Below are positions 17,467 to 26,296 of a stretch of 64,000 nt of DNA, piece after piece; the stretch's first letter is position 1; every line of letters starts with the position of its first letter. The stretch spans positions 1,965,332 to 2,029,331 of the forward strand of contig NZ_VKKS01000001.1 in assembly GCF_019402645.1 (NCBI RefSeq), read 5' to 3'. Under the pieces are notes generated by a model, which was not told the DNA's origin, ran no database searches, and worked only from the letters and a program-made list of their open reading frames with translations. The position numbers and the translations under genes are program-made. The DNA is from Morganella morganii. Its GTDB lineage: Bacteria > Pseudomonadota > Gammaproteobacteria > Enterobacterales > Enterobacteriaceae.

Positions 17467-17493
17467 TTATCGGCAGAAACTTCAAAAGTTATA
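17467..17493 (-). promoter_or_regulatory. Sigma-28 (FliA) flagellar promoter of the chemoreceptor gene
   Basis: On the minus strand GCCGATAA (17474-17467) matches the sigma-28 -10 consensus at 8 of 8 positions, and TATAACTT stands 11 nt upstream, matching TAAAGTTT at 5 of 8. The start codon follows about 54 nt later. The rest of the 17414-17740 gap is A+T-rich and holds nothing else clear. Confidence 0.75.
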
Positions 17494-17758
17494 ATTTTTT
17501 ATTATTTTTTAAAATTTTGTTTTTTTTCAGATTAATAGCTACCCGTTTTTTACCGGATCAAGATATTTTTCTGTTTGTATGTCTCAAATTTACATAAAAA
17601 AAGACAATTCCTGATAAAAAAATACAAACCGCTGCATACTTCATACAGATATTTACACTCCTTGCGGATATAAAAGGTAAATTCATTTAATATTAAAAGG
17701 TTAACTTTTATATCGCCCGAGAACTGAGCGATATCACTCTTTGCGGGTTATAAAAATA

Positions 17759-18679
17759 ATGAACATAGACGGACTTCGCGGAAGTATTATTCAGAGTCTG
17801 GTTTTGTGGATTGAGCAAAATCTGGAATCTGATTTATCACTGGATATCATTGCTGCACGGGCGGGCTATTCCAAATGGCATTTACAGCGCTTATTTAAAG
17901 AACATACCGGTGTCGTGATCGGAAAATATATCCGTGCCCGGCGCTTATCCTGTGCGGCAAAAGTATTGCGGATCACCAGCAGCAGTATTCTCGATATTTC
18001 CGTAAAATACCGTTTCGATTCACAGCAGACATTCTGCCGCGCCTTTAAATCCCAGTTTAATACCACACCATCCGCTTACCGCAAAAAGACGGGCTGGGAC
18101 AGCAACGGGTTTTGTTTTCCGTTACAGGCAGAGAACCTTATTTCGTTTCAGTCTGAACTGGCTGAATTACCGGAAATGCAGTTAGCGGGATCACATCATT
18201 ATCACCGGAGAAATCTGTCTGACTGGCAGACAGAAAACCGGCAGTTCCGGCGTGAGTTCTGGGTGAAATTTTTTAAGGAAGTCGATATTATTCCTGCGGA
18301 TTTATATGCCGTACATGCTCCCTATGAATCCACCGCTGATGATATCAGTTACGCCTATACCACCGCAGTCATTCCGTCCGTATTATCACCGGAAAGCATC
18401 CGCCGGGCGTCACTTTCCCCGGTGACCTTACCGGGCGGACATTATCTCAGAATAACCATCGACCCGGCCACGCTGAAGAACCTGCCCGGTGATTACAACA
18501 ATATTATTCATGCCGCGTACTCCGGCACACTGGCAGAAATGAATCTGCTGCGCAGAAGAGGCCCGGATATTGAGCACTATAAGTTGCTGCCCGCTGACCG
18601 GCATGATGACTTTATTGCCAACGGCATACAGTATGTGGAAGAAATTAATTACTACATCCCGGTGCATAAAAACGGATAA
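17759..18679 (+). CDS. AraC-family regulator, Rob-like with C-terminal effector domain
   Basis: 306 residues. The N-terminal double HTH (residues about 5-108) follows the MarA/SoxS/Rob pattern: IEQNLESDLSLDIIAARAGY, SKWHLQRLFKEHTG, then FDSQQTFCRAFKSQFNTTPS. A C-terminal half of about 190 residues resembles the GyrI-like small-molecule-binding domain of Rob. Members control efflux and stress genes. ATG 17759 is preferred to an upstream in-frame TTG at 17741, though its ribosome-binding site is weak. It stands alone; no target is evident from its neighbours. Confidence 0.85.
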   Translation: MNIDGLRGSIIQSLVLWIEQNLESDLSLDIIAARAGYSKWHLQRLFKEHTGVVIGKYIRARRLSCAAKVLRITSSSILDISVKYRFDSQQTFCRAFKSQFNTTPSAYRKKTGWDSNGFCFPLQAENLISFQSELAELPEMQLAGSHHYHRRNLSDWQTENRQFRREFWVKFFKEVDIIPADLYAVHAPYESTADDISYAYTTAVIPSVLSPESIRRASLSPVTLPGGHYLRITIDPATLKNLPGDYNNIIHAAYSGTLAEMNLLRRRGPDIEHYKLLPADRHDDFIANGIQYVEEINYYIPVHKNG

Positions 18680-18689
18680 CCCCAATACC

Positions 18690-19777
18690 ACCACCGCGCT
18701 CAATACCGGTAAAATTGCTTTCCGTATAGTCCGGTATCATATGTTCCCTCCCCCCCTCAGAATAAAAATGACAGTGTTCAGATCCCTCTGCCTTTATAGC
18801 GTAACTCCCGAAAAAGCTAAAGTCTGCCGGATAACCGCCGATAATAACCCATAGCCCTGCTTTCATATAATTAACATTATGATTAATATAGATTTCTTAT
18901 ATATTACGACATATTCTGTTTTTTTTATCAGATAAATTATTATTCAGCCTATAATTACTCGCAATATGCGTTAGTTTGCATTTACGCCTTAAATTTGTGA
19001 TTAGGCATATTATGGTAATAATTTGTAATATTTCAGGAGTTTTGTATTTTAATCTGTATAACATCATGAAGTATAATAACTTTTTAAAGCTTACATTATG
19101 AAATATATGTTTTTATTTTGTGTGATTTATGTTTAAAAAAATACAAAAATTTATATTTTTACCATTTACAACGCATTTTTTATGTAATCGTTTAGTTTTC
19201 TTCGAACATAAAATAACAATTAGAAATAAAATAACAAATAAATTCAAAATATCAGAATTTTATTTTTGATTTTTTTACATTTTTGCAAAAAAATAAAAAT
19301 TACACATTATTGATTAAATTTTTTTAAAATTTATTAATTGTTATAAATCAATTGATTACAATAAAAAACATAATAAAACTGTAGTTTTATGAAATAAATA
19401 GACAAAACCTTCTATTATAAAAGTAATTAAAATGAAAAAATAATTACGTTTTGTTATTTATCAATAAATTAAAAAACACATAAAAAAACAAAAATATCTT
19501 TTTTTGAATACCTATAAAAATGTTAATATTAAAAAAAGATTATAACGATCAAAAAATCATTATTGATAGTTTTTAACAATTAATAATACGCCTTTGATCG
19601 TTATAACTAACTTTACTTAGTTTTCGTAAGCGCTAATACTTGATCACGAAATGCAACTGCGTCTTTTCAGTTATATTTTATTATAGCCGGAATACGTTTT
19701 TGTATTACCTGATTAGTTATTCAGAATGTCTTACATATTATTTCCATAAGAAACCCGGTAATTTTTGAGTACGACTC
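18690..19777. other. 1.1-kb A+T-rich intergenic leader before the fimbrial region
   Basis: No gene is supported here. From about 18870 the sequence is very A+T-rich with long A and T tracts, as expected of an H-NS-silenced promoter region. It contains the inverted repeat at 19540-19606 and, just before the regulator gene, a small dyad GAGT-ACG-ACTC at 19767-19777 that could be an operator for that regulator. A 73-codon minus-strand frame at 18645-18866 overlaps the AraC gene end and lacks family features. Confidence 0.6.
19540..19606. repeat. Perfect 14-bp inverted repeat, arms 39 bp apart
   Basis: TTATAACGATCAAA (19540-19553) and its exact reverse complement (19593-19606) flank 39 bp of A+T-rich DNA, about 170 bp before the MrpJ-like gene. 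The site could be a looping operator, a cruciform, or a short invertible segment; no site-specific recombinase gene is nearby. Confidence 0.75.
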
Positions 19778-20014
19778 ATGATGAATATAAATAAAATTGT
19801 TGGAGAACAAATCAGAGCACACAGAAAAGAACAGGGATTATCCGGTTCAGAATTAGGTGACAAATTAAAATTAAGCCAGCAACAGGTTTCACGCTATGAG
19901 CGCGGGGAATGTAATATTCCGCTTGATATGCTGTTTACTATTTCACTGGTTCTTGAAGTACCTTTTGTAAAGCTGTTTGGTGATCTTAATAACAGCCTGG
20001 ATTATGTGTATTAA
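19778..20014 (+). CDS. MrpJ-like fimbria-associated HTH regulator
   Basis: A 78-residue single-domain Cro/C1-type HTH protein (residues about 8-62: IRAHRKEQGLSGSELGDKLK, then the recognition region). The LSQQQVSRYERG segment carries the SQQQxSRYE signature of the MrpJ family, whose members in Proteus mirabilis are encoded in fimbrial operons and repress flagellar motility genes while fimbriae are made. Here the gene precedes the pilin gene by 145 nt instead of ending the operon. Starts at 19778 or 19781 are equivalent. It is shorter than MrpJ (107 residues as I recall) and lacks a C-terminal tail. Confidence 0.85.
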   Translation: MMNINKIVGEQIRAHRKEQGLSGSELGDKLKLSQQQVSRYERGECNIPLDMLFTISLVLEVPFVKLFGDLNNSLDYVY

Positions 20015-20159
20015 TTTTATTGTTTTTCGTTTTTTCATTTCTGATACACACAATACTAAAATTGTATCTGAAGATTAACCTCTTCAGATGTAGTGGTTTA
20101 CTATTCTTTTAAGATAGTAAAATTTGAAGATGGCGTTTATTTTTTAGGAATTCAGTATT

Positions 20160-20705
20160 ATGAAATTAAATATTATTGGTGCATCTGTTGTATCCGCTTT
20201 ATTATTCTCCGCTGCTGCATCAGCAGATCCGGTCATCGTAAACGGCGGTACAGTTCATTTTACCGGGGAACTGGTTAACGCAGCCTGTGCAGTCAGTACT
20301 GAAAGCAGCAACCAGACTGTGGAATTAGGTCAGTACCGTACTGCTAAATTAGCCGCAGCAGGCGACATGTCTACTCAGGTTCCGTTCAAAATCAAACTGG
20401 TTGACTGTGATCCGGCTGTGGCGACTACCGCTGCTGTTGCCTTCTCAGGCCAGAGCATGACCGGTGACGCAACCTTATTAGCCGTTAACTCCGGTACTAA
20501 CGCACCGGCTGCACAGAACGTTGGTATTCAGATCAGCGATATTACATCTAAAGTATTATCTCCGGGCGGTGCTGATTTCTCAACAGCCAAAACCTTAATC
20601 GAAGGTACTAACGTATTAGATTTCACTGCCCGCTATGTTGCCAAAGGCGCAACGACTCCGGGTCAGGCAAATGCTGATGCCACTTTCGTTGTTAAATATG
20701 AATAA
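20160..20705 (+). CDS. Major fimbrial subunit, type 1 (FimA) family
   Basis: 181 residues: a signal peptide cleaved near residue 22 (AAASA), then the donor strand ([17 protein letters not shown]) and the immunoglobulin-like pilin fold. Cys42 and Cys82 form the usual first-strand disulfide. The C terminus ends in a penultimate tyrosine with alternating hydrophobic residues ([10 protein letters not shown]), the motif recognised by the chaperone. First structural gene of the operon; it is followed by a hairpin that would favour its own expression over that of the minor genes. Confidence 0.93.
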   Translation: MKLNIIGASVVSALLFSAAASADPVIVNGGTVHFTGELVNAACAVSTESSNQTVELGQYRTAKLAAAGDMSTQVPFKIKLVDCDPAVATTAAVAFSGQSMTGDATLLAVNSGTNAPAAQNVGIQISDITSKVLSPGGADFSTAKTLIEGTNVLDFTARYVAKGATTPGQANADATFVVKYE

Positions 20706-20738
20706 TCAATTACTGAATGTAATTAATTAAATAAACAA

Positions 20739-20817
20739 AAAACTCTCTCTGCACAGAATTATGTCTTATTCATTCTGACAATGGATTGTGCCTGTAACAG
20801 GGAGCGGAGAGAGTTTT
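20739..20817 (+). terminator. Attenuator-like hairpin behind the major pilin gene
   Basis: AAAACTCTCTC (from 20739) pairs with GAGAGAGTTTT (to 20817), an 11-bp stem, enclosing about 57 nt; the second arm runs into TTTTATAT. It lies between the pilin and chaperone genes and is likely a partial terminator that lowers downstream transcription. Partial termination after the major subunit gene is common in chaperone-usher operons. Confidence 0.65.
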
Positions 20818-20909
20818 ATATCTCGCCTTCTGTATTATAAGCCACCCCGGAAAATGAAATACCATACTCTATGCGTTATTTCTGACAGAGAATATTAAGA
20901 GGTACTTTT

Positions 20910-21608
20910 GTGATTTCTGATTATTTTAAAAATAGTGCATTGATATTGTTTTTCACACTGATGTCAGGGTTTTCTTATTCAGCATCAAATCAGAATTCAG
21001 GAATTGCACTGGGTGCAACCAGGGTGATTTATCCCCTGGATGCAAAACAAACTTCGCTTTCTGTGATTAACCACAGCCCGAAAGAACGTTTTCTGATCAA
21101 TTCATGGGTTGATAATGAAAATGGCAAAGAAAAAGATTTTGTTATCACTCCGCCGTTATTTGTAATAGAGCCTGACAGCGAAAATATTCTGCGGATTGTT
21201 AATCTGACTCAGGACTTGCCGAAAGACAGAGAATCCATTTTCTGGCTGAACGTAAAAGCTATTCCTTCTGTGGATAAAAACTCACTGGAAGGAAAAAATG
21301 TTCTCCAGCTGGCTATTTTGTCGCGGATTAAATTATTTGTCAGACCGGTGAATTTGCCGATCCAAACAGAAGATGCAGCGGAAAAAATTACCATCACACA
21401 GAAAAACGGCGCGATTACTATTGGTAACCCGACGCCTTATTACACTACTTTCGTCAATATCATTTTAGACGGACGTCCGCTTGAGAATGTCATGGTTGCG
21501 CCATTCAGCGCACATCAAATTGCCGGTAAAAACGGCCGCAAACTGACCTATCAGACCATTAATGATTACGGCGGACTGCGCAAACAGCGCGAAGTGAATC
21601 TGAATTAA
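20910..21608 (+). CDS. Periplasmic fimbrial chaperone (PapD/FimC family)
   Basis: 232 residues with a signal peptide cleaved near residue 26. The two immunoglobulin-like domains are recognisable: ALGATRVIYPLDAKQTSLSV at 33-52 (G1 and A1 strands), the PPLFVIEPDSENILRIV strand, then the FWLNVKAIP motif near 109 and KLFVRPVNLP near 142. The conserved Arg and Lys that anchor the pilin C terminus lie in the first and second of these. It folds subunits by donating its G1 strand and delivers them to the usher. The start is GTG 20910 with AGAGG upstream. Confidence 0.92.
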   Translation: MISDYFKNSALILFFTLMSGFSYSASNQNSGIALGATRVIYPLDAKQTSLSVINHSPKERFLINSWVDNENGKEKDFVITPPLFVIEPDSENILRIVNLTQDLPKDRESIFWLNVKAIPSVDKNSLEGKNVLQLAILSRIKLFVRPVNLPIQTEDAAEKITITQKNGAITIGNPTPYYTTFVNIILDGRPLENVMVAPFSAHQIAGKNGRKLTYQTINDYGGLRKQREVNLN

Positions 21609-21651
21609 GACATTCATTATTTTATTGTTGTCATGCAGGGAACAGGGTGAA

Positions 21652-24240
21652 ATGAGTAACATCAAAAAGGTTTTCACACATACGCCGGTTTATTTTGCTG
21701 TGCTTGCAGCCGTTACGTGTTTTTTGCCTGCGGGAACGGCCGGTGCAAAGCCTTCCTTTAACGCCGCGTTTTTAACCGACGACCTGTCTGATGCGGATGT
21801 CTCTGATTTATCCCGCTTTGAATCGGGCGGCTATCAGCCGCCCGGTAATTACCTGGTTGAACTGTCCGTTAATAATGATTTTGTGTCCTCCTCTGAAATC
21901 ATCTTTACCGGACTGAAAAATAAAGAGGGTGAGCCTTATTTATTCCCCTGCCTCAGTGCTGAGACCATTATGGGCTTCGGGGTGAATATCGCCCGTCCGG
22001 AGGAATTAACAGCGCAGGACAAACAGTGTTTTCCGTTTACCGAAAAAATCCCCGGCTCAGAGTATCACTTTGATTTCCGGAAACAGCGGCTGATGCTCAG
22101 TTTCCCTCAGGCCAGCCTTTCCGGACAGGCGCGCGGTTATATCCCGCCGGACAGATGGGAATCCGGTATTCCGGCGCTGTTTATGAACTATTTCGCTTCC
22201 GGGAATAATAACTCGGACAATACCAGCAGCTATTACGTTAACCTGAACTCAGGGTTTAACCTCGGTGCATGGCAGTTTCGTCAGTCAAGCGCCTGGAATT
22301 ACAACAAAAGTAAAAACTCAAGTAACAGTCAGTGGCGCAGCCTGATGAACTATGTTCAGCGGCCGATTATTGCCCTGAAAAGTCAGCTGGTTATCGGTGA
22401 CAGCAACTCGGACGGCAGCGTATTTGACTCTGCCGGGTTCCGTGGTGTGCGGCTGTTTTCTGCCGATAATATGTATCCGGACAGCCAGCAGGGCTATGCC
22501 CCGACCGTCCGCGGTATGGCAAAAACCGATGCCAGGGTGGTTATCCGCCAGAACGGCTATGTGATTTATCAGGTCTATGTCCCGCCGGGTCCGTTTGTGA
22601 TCAACGATTTAAACCCGGCCACCTCCAGTGGTGACTTACAGGTCACCGTCGAGGAGAAAGACGGCACTCAGCAGCAGTATATCGTGCCCTATTCCACACT
22701 GCCGGTGCTCCGGCGTGAAGGCCGCGTGAAGTATGACGTTCTGGCCGGGGAATTCCGCAGCGGTAACAGTAACCAGGATAAACCGAAGTTTGTTCAGGCA
22801 ACGCTTCTCGCCGGTCTGACACGGGATATCTCCGTTTATACCGGGACTCAGCTGGCGGATAAATACAAATCAGTACTGGTGGGTGTCGGCCAGAATATCG
22901 GCCGTTTTGGTGCATTCTCATTCGATGTCACCCATGCAAACAGTGAACTGGCGGACGGCTCAAACCACCAGGGGCAATCATTCCGTTTCCTGTATGCAAA
23001 ATCCCTGAACACCACCGGAACCACGTTCCAGCTATTAGGCTACCGCTATTCCACCAAAGGTTTCTATACCTTAAACGATGTCGCTTACAAGCAGATGTCC
23101 GGATATGAATTTGCCCCGGACGGCGAGGATGGTGATAACAGCAGGCCGATCATTATTAATTATCACAACCTGCTCTATAACAAAAAAGGACGTTTCCAGG
23201 TCAATATCTCGCAGTCATTTGATCAGTACGGCTCGCTCTATTTATCCGGTAACCAGCAATCTTACTGGAACCGCAGCGGCAAGGATGAATGGTATCAGGC
23301 CGGGTATTCCAACAGCCTGAACGGGATAAATTACTCGGTTTCCCTGAGCACCACCAGAGCGCTGGAAATTAAAGAACGCGATAACATGCTGTCGGTGAAT
23401 GTGTCCGTGCCGTTCTCGTCATTCTCGTCGCGTAACGCGCGCAGTAATGATGCCTTTAATAACGCGTATGCCACCTTCTCCGCCACCAATAACTCCGGTG
23501 GCCGGGAAGCTTACCGTGCCGGTGTGAACGGCACACTGCTGGAAGACAGAAATCTGAGCTATTCCGTATCCCAGGGGCATGTCAGCCAGCAGGGCTATAA
23601 CGGCTCTGCCGGTCTGGATTATCAGGGCACTTACGGTGATTTCGGGATCAGTTATAACTACGATCCGGATCAGAATCAGCTGAATTACCGGGCCTCCGGT
23701 GCGGTACTGCTGCATGAAAACGGATTTACATTCGGCCAGTCAATCAATGACACCACGGTGCTGGTCAAAGCGCCGGGGGCTGCCGGGGTGGCGGTGGAAA
23801 ACTACACCGGGGTGAAAACGGACTGGCGTGGTTACGCCATCATCCCTTATGCCTCGGCCTACCGGAACAACCGTATTGCCCTGAATCCGGACTCGTTTAA
23901 TGACAATACGGAAATTAAAAATAACGTACAGAACGTAGTGCCGATCAGCGGGGCTGTTGCCCGTGCCACGTTTGATACCAGCATCGGGATCCGGGCGCTG
24001 CTCTCGCTGACACACAACGGCAGGCCGATCCGCTTCGGCAGTATGGTGCAGGAAACCGGTTCTCAGATCAGCAGCATTGCTGATGATGACGGGCGTGTGT
24101 ATTTAACCGGCCTGCCGCTGACCGGGAAGTTACTGGTGCAGTGGGGAAATCAGCCGGGAGACCAGTGCACCGCGGATTATGATTTTACCCGTCAGGAAAT
24201 CAAAGGGCCGTTACTCCGGACCGCGCTTGAATGTAAATAG
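21652..24240 (+). CDS. Outer membrane fimbrial usher (FimD/PapC family)
   Basis: 862 residues. After the signal peptide (cleavage near residue 32) come the N-terminal chaperone-binding domain (FNAAFLTDD then DLSRFESGGYQPPGNYLVEL), the 24-strand beta barrel with plug domain (GYAPTVRGMAKTDARVVIRQ, then NGYVIYQVYVPPGPFVINDL near 300), and the C-terminal domains with a disulfide (GDQCTADY, then the last residues ECK). The pore assembles and secretes the fibre. ATG 21652 is chosen over an upstream start because of its AGGG site. The following gene begins 7 nt after its stop. Confidence 0.95.
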   Translation: MSNIKKVFTHTPVYFAVLAAVTCFLPAGTAGAKPSFNAAFLTDDLSDADVSDLSRFESGGYQPPGNYLVELSVNNDFVSSSEIIFTGLKNKEGEPYLFPCLSAETIMGFGVNIARPEELTAQDKQCFPFTEKIPGSEYHFDFRKQRLMLSFPQASLSGQARGYIPPDRWESGIPALFMNYFASGNNNSDNTSSYYVNLNSGFNLGAWQFRQSSAWNYNKSKNSSNSQWRSLMNYVQRPIIALKSQLVIGDSNSDGSVFDSAGFRGVRLFSADNMYPDSQQGYAPTVRGMAKTDARVVIRQNGYVIYQVYVPPGPFVINDLNPATSSGDLQVTVEEKDGTQQQYIVPYSTLPVLRREGRVKYDVLAGEFRSGNSNQDKPKFVQATLLAGLTRDISVYTGTQLADKYKSVLVGVGQNIGRFGAFSFDVTHANSELADGSNHQGQSFRFLYAKSLNTTGTTFQLLGYRYSTKGFYTLNDVAYKQMSGYEFAPDGEDGDNSRPIIINYHNLLYNKKGRFQVNISQSFDQYGSLYLSGNQQSYWNRSGKDEWYQAGYSNSLNGINYSVSLSTTRALEIKERDNMLSVNVSVPFSSFSSRNARSNDAFNNAYATFSATNNSGGREAYRAGVNGTLLEDRNLSYSVSQGHVSQQGYNGSAGLDYQGTYGDFGISYNYDPDQNQLNYRASGAVLLHENGFTFGQSINDTTVLVKAPGAAGVAVENYTGVKTDWRGYAIIPYASAYRNNRIALNPDSFNDNTEIKNNVQNVVPISGAVARATFDTSIGIRALLSLTHNGRPIRFGSMVQETGSQISSIADDDGRVYLTGLPLTGKLLVQWGNQPGDQCTADYDFTRQEIKGPLLRTALECK

Positions 24241-24247
24241 AGAGTTA

Positions 24248-25249
24248 ATGATGAAAAAGAGATACGCAATCCCGTTATTAATGGCATTTTTACCTCTTCC
24301 GGCGCTGGCTGTGGTATGCAGTAATGCGGCGGGCGGAACCAGTGAGGTCTTTTACGACCTGACAGACAGTTTTACCTCTGCCAATAATCAGGTGGGTCAG
24401 GTAAAAGTATTAACCAAAAACTTCAGTGAACGGGTTGAGGGAATATGTCCTGTTCACTCCGGTAATAACCGGACAATGCGCAGCTATGTCGCCAATATGC
24501 CTGTGGCGGAAGCGGAAGGATCCTATAAATACCTCCGGCTGAATGATTATCTGCTCGGGGCGATGAGTATTACTGACAGCTCAGCCGGTACTTTTTATCC
24601 GCCGCAAAATTATGTTCTGATGGGAACACACCCGAATGTTACCAAGGGAAAACCGTTCGGTATCATGGACAGTAATTTTACCTTCCGCCTGAAAGTCACC
24701 CGTCGTTTTGTTGACCAGGTTGTGATCCCGAAAAAGACCCTGTTTACCGTGTATGTCACCACGGCAAATACCGACCCGTTAAGCACGCCGGTTTATACCA
24801 TCAGTTACAGCGGAATTATTAATGTGCCGCAACAGTGCAAAGTCGGGGTTAATGATATTGTGGTGATTAACTTCGGTAAAATCGGCTCGCAGTTATTCAG
24901 CCAGGCCGGTGCCGGTAATAAACCCGCCGCAGTCAATAAAAAACTCGAAAATATCGCGATCCAGTGTACCAACGTAGAAGCGAAAGCCTATCTGACACTG
25001 CGTATCGAAGCCGAAAAAGTAAACGGTAATATGATTGTCTCCGATAACCCGGATGTCGGTTTTATCGTCGGTGATCAAAACGGTAATGCATTAACCCCGA
25101 ATAATATCGGCAGTGTTATTCCGTTTCAGCTCGATGACGCCGGATCGGCACGCACGGCAATTACCGCCTGGCCTGTCAGTGTGACCGGCAATAAACCGAA
25201 AGAAGGTGTTTTCCAATCCCGCGGTTATTTACGCGTAGACTATGAATAA
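24248..25249 (+). CDS. Two-domain fimbrial tip adhesin
   Basis: 333 residues with a signal peptide (MKKRYAIPLLMAFLPLPALA). The length is about twice that of a pilin, as in FimH or MrpH-type adhesins: residues about 22-185 form an N-terminal receptor-binding domain with cysteines at VVCSN and GICPVHS, and the C-terminal half is a pilin domain (GIINVPQQCKVGVND, then IQCTNVEAKAYLTL) ending in YLRVDYE, a chaperone-recognition motif. The receptor is unknown. ATG 24248 is followed at once by a second ATG; either could start. Confidence 0.85.
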   Translation: MMKKRYAIPLLMAFLPLPALAVVCSNAAGGTSEVFYDLTDSFTSANNQVGQVKVLTKNFSERVEGICPVHSGNNRTMRSYVANMPVAEAEGSYKYLRLNDYLLGAMSITDSSAGTFYPPQNYVLMGTHPNVTKGKPFGIMDSNFTFRLKVTRRFVDQVVIPKKTLFTVYVTTANTDPLSTPVYTISYSGIINVPQQCKVGVNDIVVINFGKIGSQLFSQAGAGNKPAAVNKKLENIAIQCTNVEAKAYLTLRIEAEKVNGNMIVSDNPDVGFIVGDQNGNALTPNNIGSVIPFQLDDAGSARTAITAWPVSVTGNKPKEGVFQSRGYLRVDYE

Positions 25250-25260
25250 CAGGCACGGTA

Positions 25261-25794
25261 ATGAAGAAAAAAATAAAACAGGCTCTGTTTCCCCTGCTGT
25301 CCGGCTGGCTGCTGATCCATTCAGCCGCCGCCTATGAACTTGGCCGGGTGAATATTGAATTGTCCGGTGAAATTGTCGCTTACAGTTGCGGGGTTGAAGT
25401 CTCTCAGGCAAATAAGAAAGTCGAACTGGGACGCTGGGCACTGAAAAATTTCCGTGCCGCCGGTGATAAAACACAATCAATGCCCTTCAGTTTTCAGTTA
25501 CAAAACTGTCCGCCCTCTTCTGCTGTCACCTTTGTATTCAGCGGTAAGAAAGATAAACAGGACAGCTCACTGCTGGCGATAAATGAAGGCGCAAGTGCGG
25601 CAGGCTCTGTGGCGGTGGAAATCCTCGACAGTCAGAAAAACCGGCTGCCGCCGGAAGCCAAAAGCCCGAAAATTGCCATGGATATTAACGGCAACGGTCA
25701 GGCGCAATTTTACGCTAACTATGTCGCCACCGGAAACCGCCCGACGCCCGGCATCGCGGACGCGGATGCCACTTTTACGATCACTTACGATTAA
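25261..25794 (+). CDS. Minor fimbrial subunit, type 1 family
   Basis: 177 residues with a signal peptide ending near residue 23. The layout matches the major pilin: a donor strand (GRVNIELSGEIVAYSCGVEV), a disulfide between Cys41 and Cys83 (LQNCPPSS), KVELGRWALKNFRAAGDKTQ, and a C terminus DADATFTITYD. It is clearly a paralogue of the major subunit at 20160 and probably serves as an adaptor or anchor. It follows the adhesin gene by 11 nt and closes the operon. Confidence 0.9.
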   Translation: MKKKIKQALFPLLSGWLLIHSAAAYELGRVNIELSGEIVAYSCGVEVSQANKKVELGRWALKNFRAAGDKTQSMPFSFQLQNCPPSSAVTFVFSGKKDKQDSSLLAINEGASAAGSVAVEILDSQKNRLPPEAKSPKIAMDINGNGQAQFYANYVATGNRPTPGIADADATFTITYD

Positions 25795-25820
25795 TCACAT
25801 CTCCCTTCTCTGAATCCTTT

Positions 25821-25850
25821 CCCGCTGACCTCTCCCCTGTTGTCAGCGGG
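25821..25850 (+). terminator. Hairpin at the end of the fimbrial operon
   Basis: A perfect 9-bp GC-rich stem (25821-25829 with 25842-25850) lies 27 nt after the stop codon. The T-run after it is poor (TAATTG), so it may act weakly or protect the transcript end. Confidence 0.5.
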
Positions 25851-25871
25851 TAATTGTGCGCTCTCCCTTAA

Positions 25872-25894
25872 AAGTTGCATTTAAAATACTTTTT
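25872..25894 (+). promoter_or_regulatory. NsrR-like operator in front of the yeaR homologue
   Basis: The 11-1-11 sequence from AAGTTGCATTT to AAATACTTTTT matches the NsrR consensus (AAGATGYATTT-N-AAATRCATCTT) at 19 of 22 positions. E. coli yeaR-yoaG is known to be controlled by NsrR. It lies 62 bp before the yeaR start. The same DNA can form two exclusive hairpins (25877-25885 with 25892-25900; 25881-25893 with 25903-25915). Confidence 0.7.
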
Positions 25895-25956
25895 AAATGC
25901 TGAAAAGTATTTTAAGATTGATTCTTAATCCTCTGCTTAATTTCAGGAGAGCACAG

Positions 25957-26289
25957 ATGGATCGTATCATTATTCCGACAAACTACATTCATGTCCGGAG
26001 CACCCCGCTTTGGACCAAAGAAACTGCACCGAAATCTATCCGGGAAAGGCATCTGGATAAAGGCACCCGTCAGGGCGTTTATCCTAAACTGTCTGTTATG
26101 CAGGGCACGATTGTTTACTATTCCTATGCGGATGAAACCAGCCCTGAACCAACAGACACCCTGGTGATAGAAGCAGGACAGTTCGGTGTCTTTCCGCCGG
26201 AAACCTGGCACCGGATAGAAGCAGTTACTGACGATACTGTGTTTAATGTTGATTTTTATGTCGCCCCAGAGATCCTGACCGAGGAGTAA
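25957..26289 (+). CDS. yeaR: YeaR-like cupin (DUF1971), nitrosative-stress gene
   Basis: 110 residues of single-domain cupin fold, closely similar along its length to E. coli YeaR (IPTNYIHVRSTPLWTKETAP at 6-25, RHLDKGTRQGVYPKLSVMQG, FPPETWHRIEA). The E. coli yeaR-yoaG operon responds to nitrate and nitric oxide; the reaction is unknown, though tellurite-resistance proteins carry the same domain. ATG 25957 is chosen because AGGAG precedes it; a longer frame from 25897 would run through the operator. The yoaG-like gene follows 7 nt later. Confidence 0.88.
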   Translation: MDRIIIPTNYIHVRSTPLWTKETAPKSIRERHLDKGTRQGVYPKLSVMQGTIVYYSYADETSPEPTDTLVIEAGQFGVFPPETWHRIEAVTDDTVFNVDFYVAPEILTEE

Positions 26290-26296
26290 CACAATC

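Noticed and set aside
18645..18866. 73-codon minus-strand frame behind the AraC gene
   Set aside because: It overlaps the AraC 3' end and has no ribosome-binding site, signal peptide or recognisable motif.
19554..19592. Invertible fimbrial promoter switch
   Set aside because: The segment between the arms is only 39 bp and no recombinase gene lies nearby, so a switch is not claimed; only the inverted repeat is reported.
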